A stretch of DNA of 64,000 nt from Pseudonocardia halophobica (GCF_027922425.1 NZ_BSFQ01000004.1:256464-320463); one strand, 5' to 3'; shown: positions 25,799 through 35,800, counted from the first letter of the stretch. Notes: generated by a model from the letters alone, not told the origin. Numbers and translations are program-made.

Positions 25799-26815
25799 AT
25801 GCGCCGCTCGGGGCCTGTCGGCAGACCGGAACGAGGCAGTCGCGTCCCCTGGACGGCGGCGTTCCTCACGGTGGGTGGTGGTGTGCTGGGGCTGTTGCTG
25901 CTCGCCGCGGCCGCGCCGGAACCCGCACCGCTCGCGGTCGGCGTCGCGGCCGAGGACCGGACCGGCGTCGCCGCGTTCTCGCGGAGCGCGGGGGTGCGTC
26001 CCGCGATCGAGGTCTGGTACGCCGCGTGGGCCGGGGAGCCGGGTTTCGACCCGGCCCGCGCCGACGCCGCGGCCGCCGACGGGGCGCTGCCGATGCTCAC
26101 CTGGGAACCCTGGGACCCGGCGGCGGGCGCGGTGCAGCCGGACTACACCCCCGGGCGGATCGCCGCCGGGGCCCACGACGCCTACATCGCCTCCTTCGCC
26201 CGTCAGGTGCGGGACTGGGGAGGGACGCTGGCGCTGCGCCTCATGCACGAGGCCGATGCGCCCCACTATCCGTGGAGCGTCGGGGTCGGCGGCACCACGG
26301 CGGCCGACCTCGTCGCCGCCTGGCGCCACGTCCACGACGTGTTCCGCGACCAGGGCGCCGACGTCGTCTGGGTGTGGTGCGTCAACGTCCACTCCGTGGG
26401 GACGGCCGCGTACGGGCCGCTCTACCCGGGCGACGACGTGGTCGACTGGCTCGCCGTCGACGGCTACAACGGCGGTGACGCGCTCCCCTGGGGTGGCTGG
26501 CGGTCCCCGGCGGAGGTCTTCGCCGACAGCCTCGCCGACCTCCGCGCCCTCTCCGGCCACCCGATCGTGATCACCGAGACGGCCAGTGCGGAGGAGGGCG
26601 GCGACAAGGCCGACTGGATCCGCCGGCTGTTCGCCCTGGCGGAGCAGGAGCGCGTCCGCGGCCTGATCTGGTTCGAGGCGGACAAGGAGGCGGACTGGCG
26701 GATCTCCAGCTCGCCGGAATCCGCGGCGGCGTTCCGCGAGCAGGCGGCCGTCTCCGCAGAGCCGCCGTTGCCGGCGCGGTTCAGCGGGGAAGGCGCCGGG
26801 TGGCGACCACGGTGA
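25799..26815 (+). CDS. GH26-like glycoside hydrolase, exported
   Basis: A 338-residue protein with an N-terminal signal/anchor (WTAAFLTVGGGVLGLLLLAAAA) and a TIM-barrel resembling GH26 (beta-mannanase and relatives). The acid/base Glu is in LRLMHEADAPHYPW, and the nucleophile Glu in PIVITETASAEEGG. The barrel strands VVWVWCVNVHS and WLAVDGYNG fit the fold. It likely trims or releases the polymer made by the divergently encoded synthase. ATG 25799 is preferred over ATG 25778 because GGGAGAGG ends 8 bases before it. The end of the gene overlaps the convergent phosphatase gene by 35 bases. Confidence 0.82.
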   Translation: MRRSGPVGRPERGSRVPWTAAFLTVGGGVLGLLLLAAAAPEPAPLAVGVAAEDRTGVAAFSRSAGVRPAIEVWYAAWAGEPGFDPARADAAAADGALPMLTWEPWDPAAGAVQPDYTPGRIAAGAHDAYIASFARQVRDWGGTLALRLMHEADAPHYPWSVGVGGTTAADLVAAWRHVHDVFRDQGADVVWVWCVNVHSVGTAAYGPLYPGDDVVDWLAVDGYNGGDALPWGGWRSPAEVFADSLADLRALSGHPIVITETASAEEGGDKADWIRRLFALAEQERVRGLIWFEADKEADWRISSSPESAAAFREQAAVSAEPPLPARFSGEGAGWRPR

Positions 26816-28001
26816 CGTCGTCGGTCATGGTCCGGTGCCCGCTCAGCTCGACCACCGCGTCGACGAACGCACCCGCGGTGCCGGTGGTGCGGGCGAGTCC
26901 GATGATCTCGTCGAGGGCGGCGAACGTGCCCCCGAACAGGTCGAGGAGCCCGTCACTGCATGCCACGAGCACGTCGCCCGGCTCGAGGACGGTGGTGTGC
27001 GGCGTCCAGCGGTCCCCGGGCAGGGTCCCGAGCGGGAGGTCGCCCGAGCCGGACCGCTCGACGGACCCGTCCGCGCGCACCACGAGCTGGAGGCCGTGAC
27101 CGGCGTCCACCCACTCGAGCAGGCCGGTCGCGGGGTCGAGGCGGGCGTGCAGCAGCGTGACCAGCGACTCCGTGAGCCGCAGGTCGTCCTCCAGCGCGGC
27201 GGCGGCCAGCCGGAGTGCCTCGGCGGGCGGCCGGCGCCGGCTCGCGGTGTGCAGCGCGGTCTTCACCGTCGCCGCCACGAGACCGGCCGCCAACCCCTTG
27301 CCCATGACGTCGGCGAGGGTCATGACGAGGCGGCCGTCGGGTTGGGCCTGCCAGTCGACGAAGTCGCCGCCGACGGATCGGGCGGGCCGGCAGGACGCGG
27401 CGAACTCCCATCCCGGCGCCGACGGGGCCGAGCGGGGCAGGAGGTTGCGCTGGATCTCCGCGGCGCGCTCGAGCTCGCTGTCGTGGTCGAGCTCCTGCTC
27501 GAGCGCTGCCGCCAGCTCCGCCAGCGCGGCCCGCTGCTCGGTGCTGAAGGCGTGCGGCCGGGTGTCGAGCAGGCACAGCGTGCCCACCCGCTCGCCGGAG
27601 GTGTGCAGCGTGCGGCCCGCATAGAAGCGGATCCCCAGCTCGGTCAGCACGGGGTGCTGGTCGAACCGCGGATCGGCGGCGATGTCCTCGACGACGAGGT
27701 CCCCGGAGCGCCGGACGGTCTGGTCGCACATCGACCTCTCCCGTGGCAGGGAGGTCACCGTGTGCCCTTGGCGCGAGGTGAACCACTGCTGGTTCTCGTC
27801 GATCAGCGACACGCCCACCATCGGCACGCCGAACAGCCTCCGGGCGAGCCGGGTGATGCGGTCGAACCGCTCGTCGCCGACCTCGGGGCGCAGCCCGAGG
27901 CTCTCCACGGCACGCACGCGCGCGAGCTCCGCGGCGTCGAGCGCGGGTGCGGCGGGCTCCGGCGGGGTGCCCGGCAGCGACGTCGTGCCGATCTCGGCCA
28001 T
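26781..28001 (-). CDS. GAF-domain SpoIIE-type Ser/Thr phosphatase (paralogue)
   Basis: A 406-residue phosphatase with the same architecture as the gene at 21733: a GAF domain (FDRITRLARRLFGVPMVG; FYAGRTLHTSGERVGTLCLL), a linker (ELERAAEIQRNLLPRS), then the SpoIIE domain with GGDFVDWQ, ADVMGKGL, CSDGLLDL and DDVTVVA. Both phosphatases may act on the STAS protein at 23371 in response to different GAF ligands. ATG 28001 is chosen because it follows GGAGGAGG; the open frame runs to 28142 but the extra residues are low-complexity. Its 3' end overlaps the GH26-like gene tail to tail. Confidence 0.9.
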   Translation of the reverse strand: MAEIGTTSLPGTPPEPAAPALDAAELARVRAVESLGLRPEVGDERFDRITRLARRLFGVPMVGVSLIDENQQWFTSRQGHTVTSLPRERSMCDQTVRRSGDLVVEDIAADPRFDQHPVLTELGIRFYAGRTLHTSGERVGTLCLLDTRPHAFSTEQRAALAELAAALEQELDHDSELERAAEIQRNLLPRSAPSAPGWEFAASCRPARSVGGDFVDWQAQPDGRLVMTLADVMGKGLAAGLVAATVKTALHTASRRRPPAEALRLAAAALEDDLRLTESLVTLLHARLDPATGLLEWVDAGHGLQLVVRADGSVERSGSGDLPLGTLPGDRWTPHTTVLEPGDVLVACSDGLLDLFGGTFAALDEIIGLARTTGTAGAFVDAVVELSGHRTMTDDVTVVATRRLPR

Positions 28002-28179
28002 GTCCTCCTCCGGGGCGCCGGGGTGCGTCACCGGCGACGGTACGCACCCCGGCTCCCGACGGCGCCCCGAGGTCGCCCGGACCTGGTCCCCGCGCGCCCC
28101 CTGACCCTCCACCGGACACAGGTCGACGGCGCTCTCGCTCATCCCTCATGATGAGCGGGAGCGCCGTTCACCGGGTGGG

Positions 28180-29085
28180 TCAGTGGTAGGTGTGGGCCTC
28201 GTCGGGGTAGGCGCCGCCCCGGACGTCGGCGGCGTAGGCGCGGGCCGCGTCGAGGAGGAGGCCGCCCAGGTCGGCGTAGGGCTTGACGAAGCGCGGCTTG
28301 CGGCCCCGGTTCATCCCGGCCATGTCGGACCAGACGAGCACCTGCGCGTCGCAGTCCGGGCCGGCGCCGATGCCGATCGTCGGGATCGTGAGCTCCGCGG
28401 TGACCCGCTTCGCGACCTCGCCCGGCACCATCTCCAGCACGACGGCGAACGCGCCGGCCTCCTGCAGGGCGAGGGCGTCGTCGACCAGGCGCTGCTCGGC
28501 GGACTGGCCGCGGCCCTGGATCCGGAACCCGCCGAGGGCGTGCTCGCTCTGCGGGGTGAAGCCCAGGTGCGCCATGACCGGGATGCCGGCGGCGGTGAGC
28601 GCCTCGACCTGCGGGGCGTAGTGGGCGCCGCCCTCGAGCTTGACGGCGTGCGCGCCGCCCTCCTTCATGAACCGGAAGGAGGTCTCCAGGGCCTGGGCGG
28701 GGGAGATCTGGTAGCTGCCGAAGGGCAGGTCGGCCACCACGAGGGCGTGCTTCGCACCCCGGACCACCGCCTTGACCAGCGGCATCAGCTCGTCGACGGT
28801 GACGGGCAGGGTGTTGTCGTGGCCGAAGACGTTGTTGCCGGCGGAGTCGCCGACGAGCAGGACCGGGATGCCGGCCTCGTCGAAGATCTCCGCGGAGTAG
28901 ACGTCGTAGGCGGTGAGCATCGGCCAGCGCTCGCCGCGCTGCTTCATCTCGGCGAGGTGGTGCACCCGGGTGCGCTTCTGCGGGGCGGCGCTGCGGTAGG
29001 GCGCCTGCACCTCGCCGTGCGCAGAGCCGTGGGCACCGTTCGCGGGGGTGCCGTGCGCGGGCGTGCCGGTGGTGTCGCGGGACAT
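28180..29085 (-). CDS. panB: 3-methyl-2-oxobutanoate hydroxymethyltransferase PanB
   Basis: First committed step of pantothenate synthesis: transfers a hydroxymethyl group from methylene-tetrahydrofolate to 2-oxoisovalerate, giving ketopantoate. The 301-residue protein has the PanB signatures [34 protein letters not shown] (metal-binding Asp), [37 protein letters not shown] and [15 protein letters not shown]. An N-terminal extension of about 40 residues rich in Gly, His and Ala precedes the core. ATG 29085 follows GAGGGAGGA by 9 bases. In mycobacteria panB also sits next to the CaeA-like hydrolase gene and glnA2. Confidence 0.95.
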   Translation of the reverse strand: MSRDTTGTPAHGTPANGAHGSAHGEVQAPYRSAAPQKRTRVHHLAEMKQRGERWPMLTAYDVYSAEIFDEAGIPVLLVGDSAGNNVFGHDNTLPVTVDELMPLVKAVVRGAKHALVVADLPFGSYQISPAQALETSFRFMKEGGAHAVKLEGGAHYAPQVEALTAAGIPVMAHLGFTPQSEHALGGFRIQGRGQSAEQRLVDDALALQEAGAFAVVLEMVPGEVAKRVTAELTIPTIGIGAGPDCDAQVLVWSDMAGMNRGRKPRFVKPYADLGGLLLDAARAYAADVRGGAYPDEAHTYH

Positions 29086-29135
29086 CGTCGTCCGTCCTCC
29101 CTCGAGGCCTGCACCGCAGGTCCCCGGGTCGTCTG

Positions 29136-29197
29136 GGTCTGGCTGGGGTCGTGCTCGGTCGTGCTCGGTCGTGCTCGGTCTGGCTGGGGTCGTGCTC
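29136..29197. repeat. Tandem decamer array flanked by a 21-bp direct repeat
   Basis: GTGCTCGGTC occurs three times in a row at 29151-29180. A 21-base sequence, GGTCTGGCTG plus GGGTCGTGCTC, occurs at 29136-29156 and again at 29177-29197. The array lies upstream of panB (minus strand) and between the divergent panB and hydrolase genes, so it could influence either promoter. Confidence 0.75.
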
Positions 29198-29319
29198 AAG
29201 GTCGTGCGCCGAAAGCGTGACACCCGGCGCTCACCGCACGCACGGTCCGGCGACGCACCTCACACGGCGGTGTGCGCCCCGCTCACCGCACCCCGGGTGG
29301 CGCACCGGGCCGCCGCTGT

Positions 29320-29325
29320 CATGCT
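29320..29325 (+). promoter_or_regulatory. Putative -10 box of the CaeA-like hydrolase gene
   Basis: CATGCT ending 6 bases before GTG 29332, with no ribosome site between. Confidence 0.4.
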
Positions 29326-29331
29326 GGCGCG

Positions 29332-30972
29332 GTGCTTGGCTCCGTGTCGTCGCGTCGTCGCTCCCCGTCCGGGCCGCCCCACCTGGGCGTACGGGCCCTG
29401 ACCGCGCTGGTCGCGGTCCTCGCCTGCGTCGGTCTGTCCGCCTGTTCCGCCCCGACCGCGACCGCGCCGGCCGCGGCCACGGCCACCCCGCCGGGTGATC
29501 CTGCGCAGGACCCGGCGCTGGCCCGCTTCTACGGCCAGCAGCTGCAGTGGGGCCCCTGCACGGACTACGCGGCCTCGCCCGACGTCGCGGACCAGTACCG
29601 CGACCCGCGCTACCAGTGCGCCAAGCTCGAGGCCCCGCTCGACTACGCGCAGCCGGACGGCAAGACGGTGAAGATCGCCGTCATGCGGTCGAAGGCCACC
29701 GACCAGGCCAACCGGATCGGCTCGCTGCTGCTCAACCCGGGGGGTCCCGGCGTCTCGGGCACGCAGCTCGTGCCCGCCACCGTGAAGTCGACGGAGAACT
29801 CGCCGGTCCAGGCCCGCTTCGACCTCGTGGGCTTCGACCCGCGCGGGGTCGGGGTCAGCGAGCCGTCGATCGACTGCCTGACCGACGCCGAGCAGGACCA
29901 GTACCGGGCCACGGTCTACTCCGACCCGTCCCCGGCCGGCGTGGCCGCGCTGGAGGCGCACAACAAGGAGTACGCCGACCGCTGCACCGCCCGGATGGGC
30001 GCGGACGTGCTCGCGCACCTGGGCACCCGCGAGGTCGTCAAGGACCTGGACGTGCTGCGCGCCGCCCTCGGCGACGAGAAGCTGACCTACTACGGCTACT
30101 CGTACGGGACGTCGGTCGGCTCCACCTACGCCGAGGCCTTCCCGACCCGCGTCCGCGCGATGGTGCTCGACGGCGCCGTCGACCCCACGCAGGACACGGT
30201 GGAGACGAACATCGACCAGAGCGCGGGCTTCCAGCAGGCCTTCGACGCCTACGGGGCCTGGTGCACGACCCAGCCGAACTGCCCGCTCGGCACCGACCCC
30301 AAGGCCGTCACCGCGACCTGGCAGAAGATCGTCCAGCCGCTGATCGACAACCCGGCCCGGACCTCGGACCCGACCCGCACGCTGTCCTTCTCCGACGCGA
30401 TCACCGGCGTGCAGCAGGCGCTCTACCTGCGCTCGCTCTGGCCGGCACTGTCGCTGGGCATCTCCAAGCTGGCCGCGGGCGACGGCTCGGTCCTGCTGAC
30501 CCTGGCCGACTTCTACTACAAGCGCGTGAACGGGCAGTACGACAACTCGCTCGAGGCGTTCCAGGCCATCACCTGCATGGACAACGTCCGCATCACCGAC
30601 CCGGCGCAGGTCGCGAAGCTCAACGAGGGCGTGGTGGGCGCCGCGCCGTTCACCGCGACCGGGCGCGGCGCGGTCAACGCGAAGGACCCGTGCGCCTTCT
30701 GGCCCGTCCCGCCGACCCTGGAGCCGCACCGGCCGCAGGCCGACGGGCTGGCCCCGGTCGTCGTCGTCTCGGTGACGGGGGACCCGGCCACGCCGTACCA
30801 GGCCGGCGTCGACCTGGCGGAGGACCTGAACGGGCGACTGCTGAAGGTCGAGGGGAACCAGCACACCGCCGGTTACCAGGGCAACGCCTGCATCGACGAC
30901 AAGCTCACGGCCTACCTCGTCGACGGCACGCTCCCGGACGAGGGCGCCCAGTGCGTGCTGCCCGCCCAGTGA
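29332..30972 (+). CDS. Lipoprotein alpha/beta hydrolase (TAP/CaeA-like peptidase or esterase)
   Basis: A 546-residue exported hydrolase. The signal peptide (VRALTALVAVLACVGLSAC) ends in a lipobox, so the protein should be lipid-anchored on the outer face of the membrane. The alpha/beta hydrolase core has the oxyanion segment LLLNPGGPGVSG, the nucleophile elbow YYGYSYGTSVG, and a C-terminal TAP-like domain with the catalytic His in EGNQHTAGYQG. It resembles Streptomyces tripeptidyl aminopeptidases and mycobacterial CaeA (Rv2224c), which has the same neighbours (panB, glnA2). The start at GTG 29332 follows the promoter-like hexamer; the frame is open further upstream. Confidence 0.85.
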   Translation: MLGSVSSRRRSPSGPPHLGVRALTALVAVLACVGLSACSAPTATAPAAATATPPGDPAQDPALARFYGQQLQWGPCTDYAASPDVADQYRDPRYQCAKLEAPLDYAQPDGKTVKIAVMRSKATDQANRIGSLLLNPGGPGVSGTQLVPATVKSTENSPVQARFDLVGFDPRGVGVSEPSIDCLTDAEQDQYRATVYSDPSPAGVAALEAHNKEYADRCTARMGADVLAHLGTREVVKDLDVLRAALGDEKLTYYGYSYGTSVGSTYAEAFPTRVRAMVLDGAVDPTQDTVETNIDQSAGFQQAFDAYGAWCTTQPNCPLGTDPKAVTATWQKIVQPLIDNPARTSDPTRTLSFSDAITGVQQALYLRSLWPALSLGISKLAAGDGSVLLTLADFYYKRVNGQYDNSLEAFQAITCMDNVRITDPAQVAKLNEGVVGAAPFTATGRGAVNAKDPCAFWPVPPTLEPHRPQADGLAPVVVVSVTGDPATPYQAGVDLAEDLNGRLLKVEGNQHTAGYQGNACIDDKLTAYLVDGTLPDEGAQCVLPAQ

Positions 30973-31017
30973 GACTCACCCGTTCGCGCTGCGGCGTCCC
31001 ACACCCTGAGCAGCCAC

Positions 31018-31033
31018 GAAACATTCACGTAAC
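31018..31033 (+). promoter_or_regulatory. Possible GlnR-like element upstream of glnA2 (weak)
   Basis: GAAAC, six bases, GTAAC at the -35 region of the glnA2 promoter. The half-site spacing fits a junction of two GlnR repeats, but the outer half-sites expected on either side are not present. Confidence 0.25.
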
Positions 31034-31043
31034 ACGAGATTCC

Positions 31044-31049
31044 TAGCCT
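31044..31049 (+). promoter_or_regulatory. -10 box for leaderless glnA2 mRNA
   Basis: TAGCCT followed by exactly 7 bases and ATG 31057, without a ribosome site. Confidence 0.6.
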
Positions 31050-31056
31050 GGCGGCC

Positions 31057-32400
31057 ATGGACCGCCAGCAGGAATTCGTGCTGCGAACGCTCGAGGAACG
31101 CGACATCCGCTTCGTGCGGCTGTGGTTCACCGACGTGCTCGGCTATCTCAAGTCGGTGGCGGTGGCCCCCGCCGAGCTCGAGGGGGCGTTCGCGGAGGGC
31201 ATCGGGTTCGACGGCTCGGCGATCGAGGGCTTCGCCCGGGTCTACGAGTCGGACATGGTCGCCCGTCCCGACCCCTCCACCTTCCAGGTGTTGCCCTGGG
31301 AGACCGCCAACGGCGAGCACTACTCGGCGCGCATGTTCTGCGACATCGCCATGCCGGACGGCTCGCCGTCCTGGGCCGACCCGCGGCACGTGCTGCGGCG
31401 CGCCCTGTCCAAGGCCGGCGAGGCCGGCTTCACCTGCTACGTCCACCCCGAGATCGAGTTCTACCTGCTGCGCGACCTGCCGTCGGACGGGTCGCCGCCG
31501 ATCGCCGCCGACTCCGGCGGCTACTTCGACCAGGCCAGCCACGACGTGGCGCCGCACTTCCGGCGCAACGCCATCGAGACGCTCGAGTCGATGGGCATCT
31601 CGGTCGAGTTCAGCCACCACGAGGGCGGGCCCGGCCAGCAGGAGATCGACCTGCGCTACGCCGACGCGCTCACCATGGCCGACAACATCATGACCTTCCG
31701 GTACGTGGTGAAGGAGGTGGCGCTGACCCAGGGCGTGCGGGCGTCCTTCATGCCCAAGCCCTTCACCGACCACCCCGGGTCGGCCATGCACACCCACTTC
31801 TCGCTCTTCGAGGGCGACCGCAACGCCTTCCACGACCCGGACGACCCCTACGAGCTGTCCGAGACGGGCAAGGCGTTCGTCGCCGGGGTGCTGCGGCACG
31901 CGCGCGAGATGAGCGCCGTGACCAACCAGTGGGTCAACTCCTACAAGCGGCTGATCACGGGCGGCGAGGCGCCCACGGCCGTGTCGTGGGGCCACGCGAA
32001 CCGCTCCGCGCTGGTCCGGGTGCCGATGTACTCGCCCGGCAAGTCGTCGACCCGGCGGGTGGAGATCCGCACGCTGGACAGCGCCTGCAACCCGTACCTG
32101 GCGTTCGCGGTGATCCTGGGTGCCGGGCTGCAGGGCGTGCAGAAGGGCTACGAGCTGCCGGCCGCCACCGAGGACGACGTCTGGTCGCTCACCGACACCG
32201 AGCGCCGGGCGCTGGGCTACGAGGCGCTGCCGCAGAACCTCACCGAGGCCCTCGGCGCGATGGAGCACTCGGAGCTGGTCGCGGAGATCCTCGGCGAGCA
32301 CGTGTTCGACTTCTTCCTGCGCAACAAGCGGGCGGAGTGGGACAACTACCGGCGCAACGTCACGCCGTACGAGCTGGCGACCTACCTGCCCGTCCTGTGA
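31057..32400 (+). CDS. glnA2: Type I glutamine synthetase, GlnA2-like
   Basis: ATP-dependent ligase of the GSI fold, 447 residues, matching the length of mycobacterial GlnA2 (446). The GS catalytic blocks are present: FDGSAIEGFARVYESDM, YVHPEIEFYLL, FSHHEGGPGQQEIDL, KPFTDHPGSAMHTHFSL and NRSALVRVPMY. The adenylylation loop that in GlnA1 reads DLYELPPEE here reads DVWSLTDTERR and has no Tyr, so GlnE-mediated control is unlikely. The reaction may be ordinary glutamine synthesis or a related gamma-glutamylation. Its stop overlaps the next gene by four bases and glnE follows 54 bases after that one. The order glnA2-glnE is conserved in mycobacteria. Confidence 0.92.
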   Translation: MDRQQEFVLRTLEERDIRFVRLWFTDVLGYLKSVAVAPAELEGAFAEGIGFDGSAIEGFARVYESDMVARPDPSTFQVLPWETANGEHYSARMFCDIAMPDGSPSWADPRHVLRRALSKAGEAGFTCYVHPEIEFYLLRDLPSDGSPPIAADSGGYFDQASHDVAPHFRRNAIETLESMGISVEFSHHEGGPGQQEIDLRYADALTMADNIMTFRYVVKEVALTQGVRASFMPKPFTDHPGSAMHTHFSLFEGDRNAFHDPDDPYELSETGKAFVAGVLRHAREMSAVTNQWVNSYKRLITGGEAPTAVSWGHANRSALVRVPMYSPGKSSTRRVEIRTLDSACNPYLAFAVILGAGLQGVQKGYELPAATEDDVWSLTDTERRALGYEALPQNLTEALGAMEHSELVAEILGEHVFDFFLRNKRAEWDNYRRNVTPYELATYLPVL

Positions 32401-32771
32401 CGGACGAGGTCGTCCGGCTCGAGCGCTACGCCGGGCCCTGGGAGCCGGACGACCCGGACGCCAACTTCAAGGCCGAGGTGGCCGAGTACGGCCGCCTCGA
32501 CCCGCTGCACACGCTCCACGGGCTCAGCGCGCACACCGGGATCCCGGTCGGCGCGCTGGTCCGGTACGTCCTCGCCCGGTTCGCGACGACGGGCTCGGGC
32601 GGGCTCCTCGAGCTCGGCCCGGCGATGGTCGAGCGGCTGCGCGAGCCGGTCCGCAAGGCCGAGGCGGAGGGCACGGACGGGGCGCGGCTCGCCGCGTACC
32701 GGGAGATCGCCGCCCTGCTCGGCTGGCTCGGCGCCCCGCTCGACGATCCCGATCTCTATCCCGGTCCGTGA
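32397..32771 (+). CDS. Small conserved protein between glnA2 and glnE, function unknown
   Basis: A 124-residue soluble protein starting with GTG inside the glnA2 stop (GTGA), so translation is coupled. The sequence (LERYAGPWEPDDPDANFKA, then IPVGALVRYVLARFATTGS) is probably helical and looks like the small DUF6027-type proteins I associate with actinobacterial genomes; that family name is from memory. Its position implies a role connected with nitrogen metabolism, but nothing in the sequence states one. Confidence 0.7.
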   Translation: MTDEVVRLERYAGPWEPDDPDANFKAEVAEYGRLDPLHTLHGLSAHTGIPVGALVRYVLARFATTGSGGLLELGPAMVERLREPVRKAEAEGTDGARLAAYREIAALLGWLGAPLDDPDLYPGP

Positions 32772-32824
32772 CGGGCCGGGCACGACACCCGGAACCGGGC
32801 CCCGATAGGGCAGGATCGGTCGAC

Positions 32825-35800
32825 GTGGCGGAACGTACCCGGACCTCCCTCGCCCGCCTCGGCCTGACCGAGCCCTGGGCGGAGCAGACCCTCGCCGAGC
32901 TCGGCTGGTGGGCCGAGGACCGGCCCGTCGAAGGCGCGGAGCCGATCATGTGGGCGCTGGCCCGCTCGCCCGACCCCGACCTCGCGCTGCGGCAGGTCGA
33001 GCGGTTCGCCAAGGCCGCGGGGGACTGGAGGACCGTCGACGCCGAGCTGCGCACCGACCTGGGGCTGCGCGGCCGGATGCTGGCGCTGCTCGGCGCCTCC
33101 ACGGCGCTGGGCGACCACCTGGTCACCCACCCCGACCGCTGGCGGCTGCTCGCCGACGGCCCGGAGCGCGACGACCCGCCGCCGGACCTCGCCCGGCGCG
33201 CCGCCAACCTGCTCCGCGCCGTCGGCGCCGATCCCGACGAGCCCGCGTCGGGCGGCCCGGGCGGGGCCCGCGCCCAGATCACCGGGGCGGCGGCGATCAC
33301 CGCGCTGCGCACGGCGTACCGCGACGAGCTGCTCGGGCTCGCCGGGGCGGACCTCGCCGCGGTCGGGGAGACGTCGCTGCCGGTGATGGAGGTCGACGAG
33401 GTCGCCGCGCAGCTCGCCGACCTGGCCGCCGCCGCGATCCGGGCCGCGCTGGCCGTCGCGCTGGAGGAGGTCGACCCGCCCGACGACGTCCGGCTCGCCG
33501 TGATCGGCATGGGCAAGTGCGGCGGGCACGAGCTCAACTACGTCAGCGACGTCGACGTGATCTTCGTGGCCGAGGGGGACACGCAGGCCGCGTCCCGGCT
33601 GGCGAGCCGGGTGATGCGGATCGCGGGGGAGGCCTGTTTCCAGGTCGACGCCAACCTGCGGCCGGAGGGCCGGCAGGGCGCGCTGGTCCGCACGCTCGAC
33701 GGGCACGTCACCTACTACAAGCGCTGGGCCAAGACCTGGGAGTTCCAGGCGCTGCTCAAGGCGCGGCCGATCGCCGGGGACGAGGAGCTGGGCGCCGCGT
33801 ACGCCGAGGCCGTCGCGCCGATGGTGTGGAACGCGGCCAGCCGGGACGACTTCGTGCAGGACGTGCAGGCGATGCGCCGCCGCGTCGAGGAGCACGTGCG
33901 GCCGGACCACGCCGAGCGGGAGCTGAAGCTCGGCCGCGGCGGGCTGCGGGACGTCGAGTTCGCCGTGCAGCTGCTGCAGCTCGTGCACGGGCGCTCGGAC
34001 GAGTCGCTGCGCTCCCCGTCGACGCTCGAGGCATTGGCCGCGCTGGCGGACGGCGGGTACGTCGGGCGGGACGACGGCGCCAACCTCGCCGCCTCCTACC
34101 GCTTCCTGCGGCTGCTGGAGCACCGGCTGCAGCTGCAGCGGATGCGCCGCACCCACCTGCTCCCGGCGAAGGACGACACGGACGCGCTGCGCTGGCTCGG
34201 CCGGGCTGCGCGGCTGCGCCCGGACGGCCGGCACGACGTCGTCGGGGTGCTGCTCGCGGAGTGGTCGCGCAACGCCCGGCGGGTCCGGCGGCTGCACGAG
34301 AAGCTGTTCTACCGGCCGCTGCTGCAGTCGGTGTCGCGGCTGTCGCCGGAGGAGTCCCGGCTGTCGGAGAAGGCCGCGGCGGCCCGGCTCAAGGCGCTGG
34401 GCTGGGCCTCGCCGGAGGGCGCGCTCGGCCACCTGCGGGCGCTGACCGGCGGGGTGTCCCGGGCGGCGTCGATCCAACAGACGCTGCTCCCGGTGCTGCT
34501 GGAGGAGCTCGCCGCCACACCCGACCCGGACCGCGGTCTGCTGGCCTACCGGCAGGTGTCGGAGGCGCTGGCGAACACGCCGTGGTACCTGCGGCTGCTG
34601 CGCGACGAGGGCCTGGTCGCCGAGCGCCTCATGCGCCTGCTGGGCACGTCCGCGCTGGTCCCGGACCTGCTCGTGCGCGCGCCGGAGATCCTGCGCGTGC
34701 TGGCCGCGCCCAATCCCGGCCAGCCCGACGAGCTCAAGCGCGACCCGGCCGTCGTCGGGCAGTGGCTGCTCGCCTCCGTCGCCCGGCAGCACGACCTGAC
34801 CTCCGCGGTCGCCTCGGCACGGTCGATGCGCCGGCACGAGATGCTGCGGGTGGCCTGCGCCGACCTGCTCGGTGCGGTCGAGGTGGCCGAGGTGTGCGAG
34901 GCGCTGTCCACGGTGTGGGTCGCGGTGCTGCGCGCGACGCTCGAGGCCACGATCCGGGAGGTCGCCGCGGGGGCGCCGCCGAAGGCCCGGATCGCGGTGA
35001 TCGGGATGGGCCGGCTCGGCGGCGCCGAGCTGGGCTACTCCTCCGACGCGGACGTGATGTTCGTGTGCGAGCCGGCCGACGAGTCGATCCCCGACGCCGA
35101 CGCGGTCAAGTTCGCGACCAGCGTCGTCGAGACGGTCCGGCGGCGGCTCGGCGCGCCGAGCCCGGACCCGGCGCTGCAGGTCGACGCGGACCTGCGGCCC
35201 GAGGGGCGGTCCGGCCCGCTCGTGCGGACCCTGCACTCCTACCGCGAGTACTACGCCCGCTGGGCGGAGGTGTGGGAGTCGCAGGCGCTGCTGCGGGCCC
35301 GGCCGGTCGCCGGCGATCCGGAGCTGGGCCGGCGGTTCATGGAGCTGATCGAGCCGATCCGGTACCCGGCCGAGGGGCTGACCACGGCGCAGGTCACCGA
35401 GATCCGGCGGATCAAGGCCCGGGTCGACGACGAGCGGCTCCCGCGCGGGGCGGACCGCTCCACCCACACCAAGCTCGGCCACGGCGGGCTCGCCGACGTG
35501 GAGTGGACCGTGCAGCTCCTGCAGCTGCAGCACGCCGGCGACATCCCGGAACTGCGCACGACCTCGACGCTCGAGGGGCTGCGCGAGGCGGCCGAGGCGG
35601 GCCTGATCAGCGGGGAGGACGCGGCGGAGCTGAAGGCCGGCTGGGAGACCGCGACCCGCGCCCGCAACGCGATCATGCTGGTCAAGGGCAAGCCGGGGGA
35701 CCAGCTGCCGCGCTCGGGCCGGGAGCTGGCGGCCGTCGCCGCGGCGTTGGGCTACCCGGCCGACGGCGACCCCGGCCGCTTCCTCGACGACTACCGCCGC

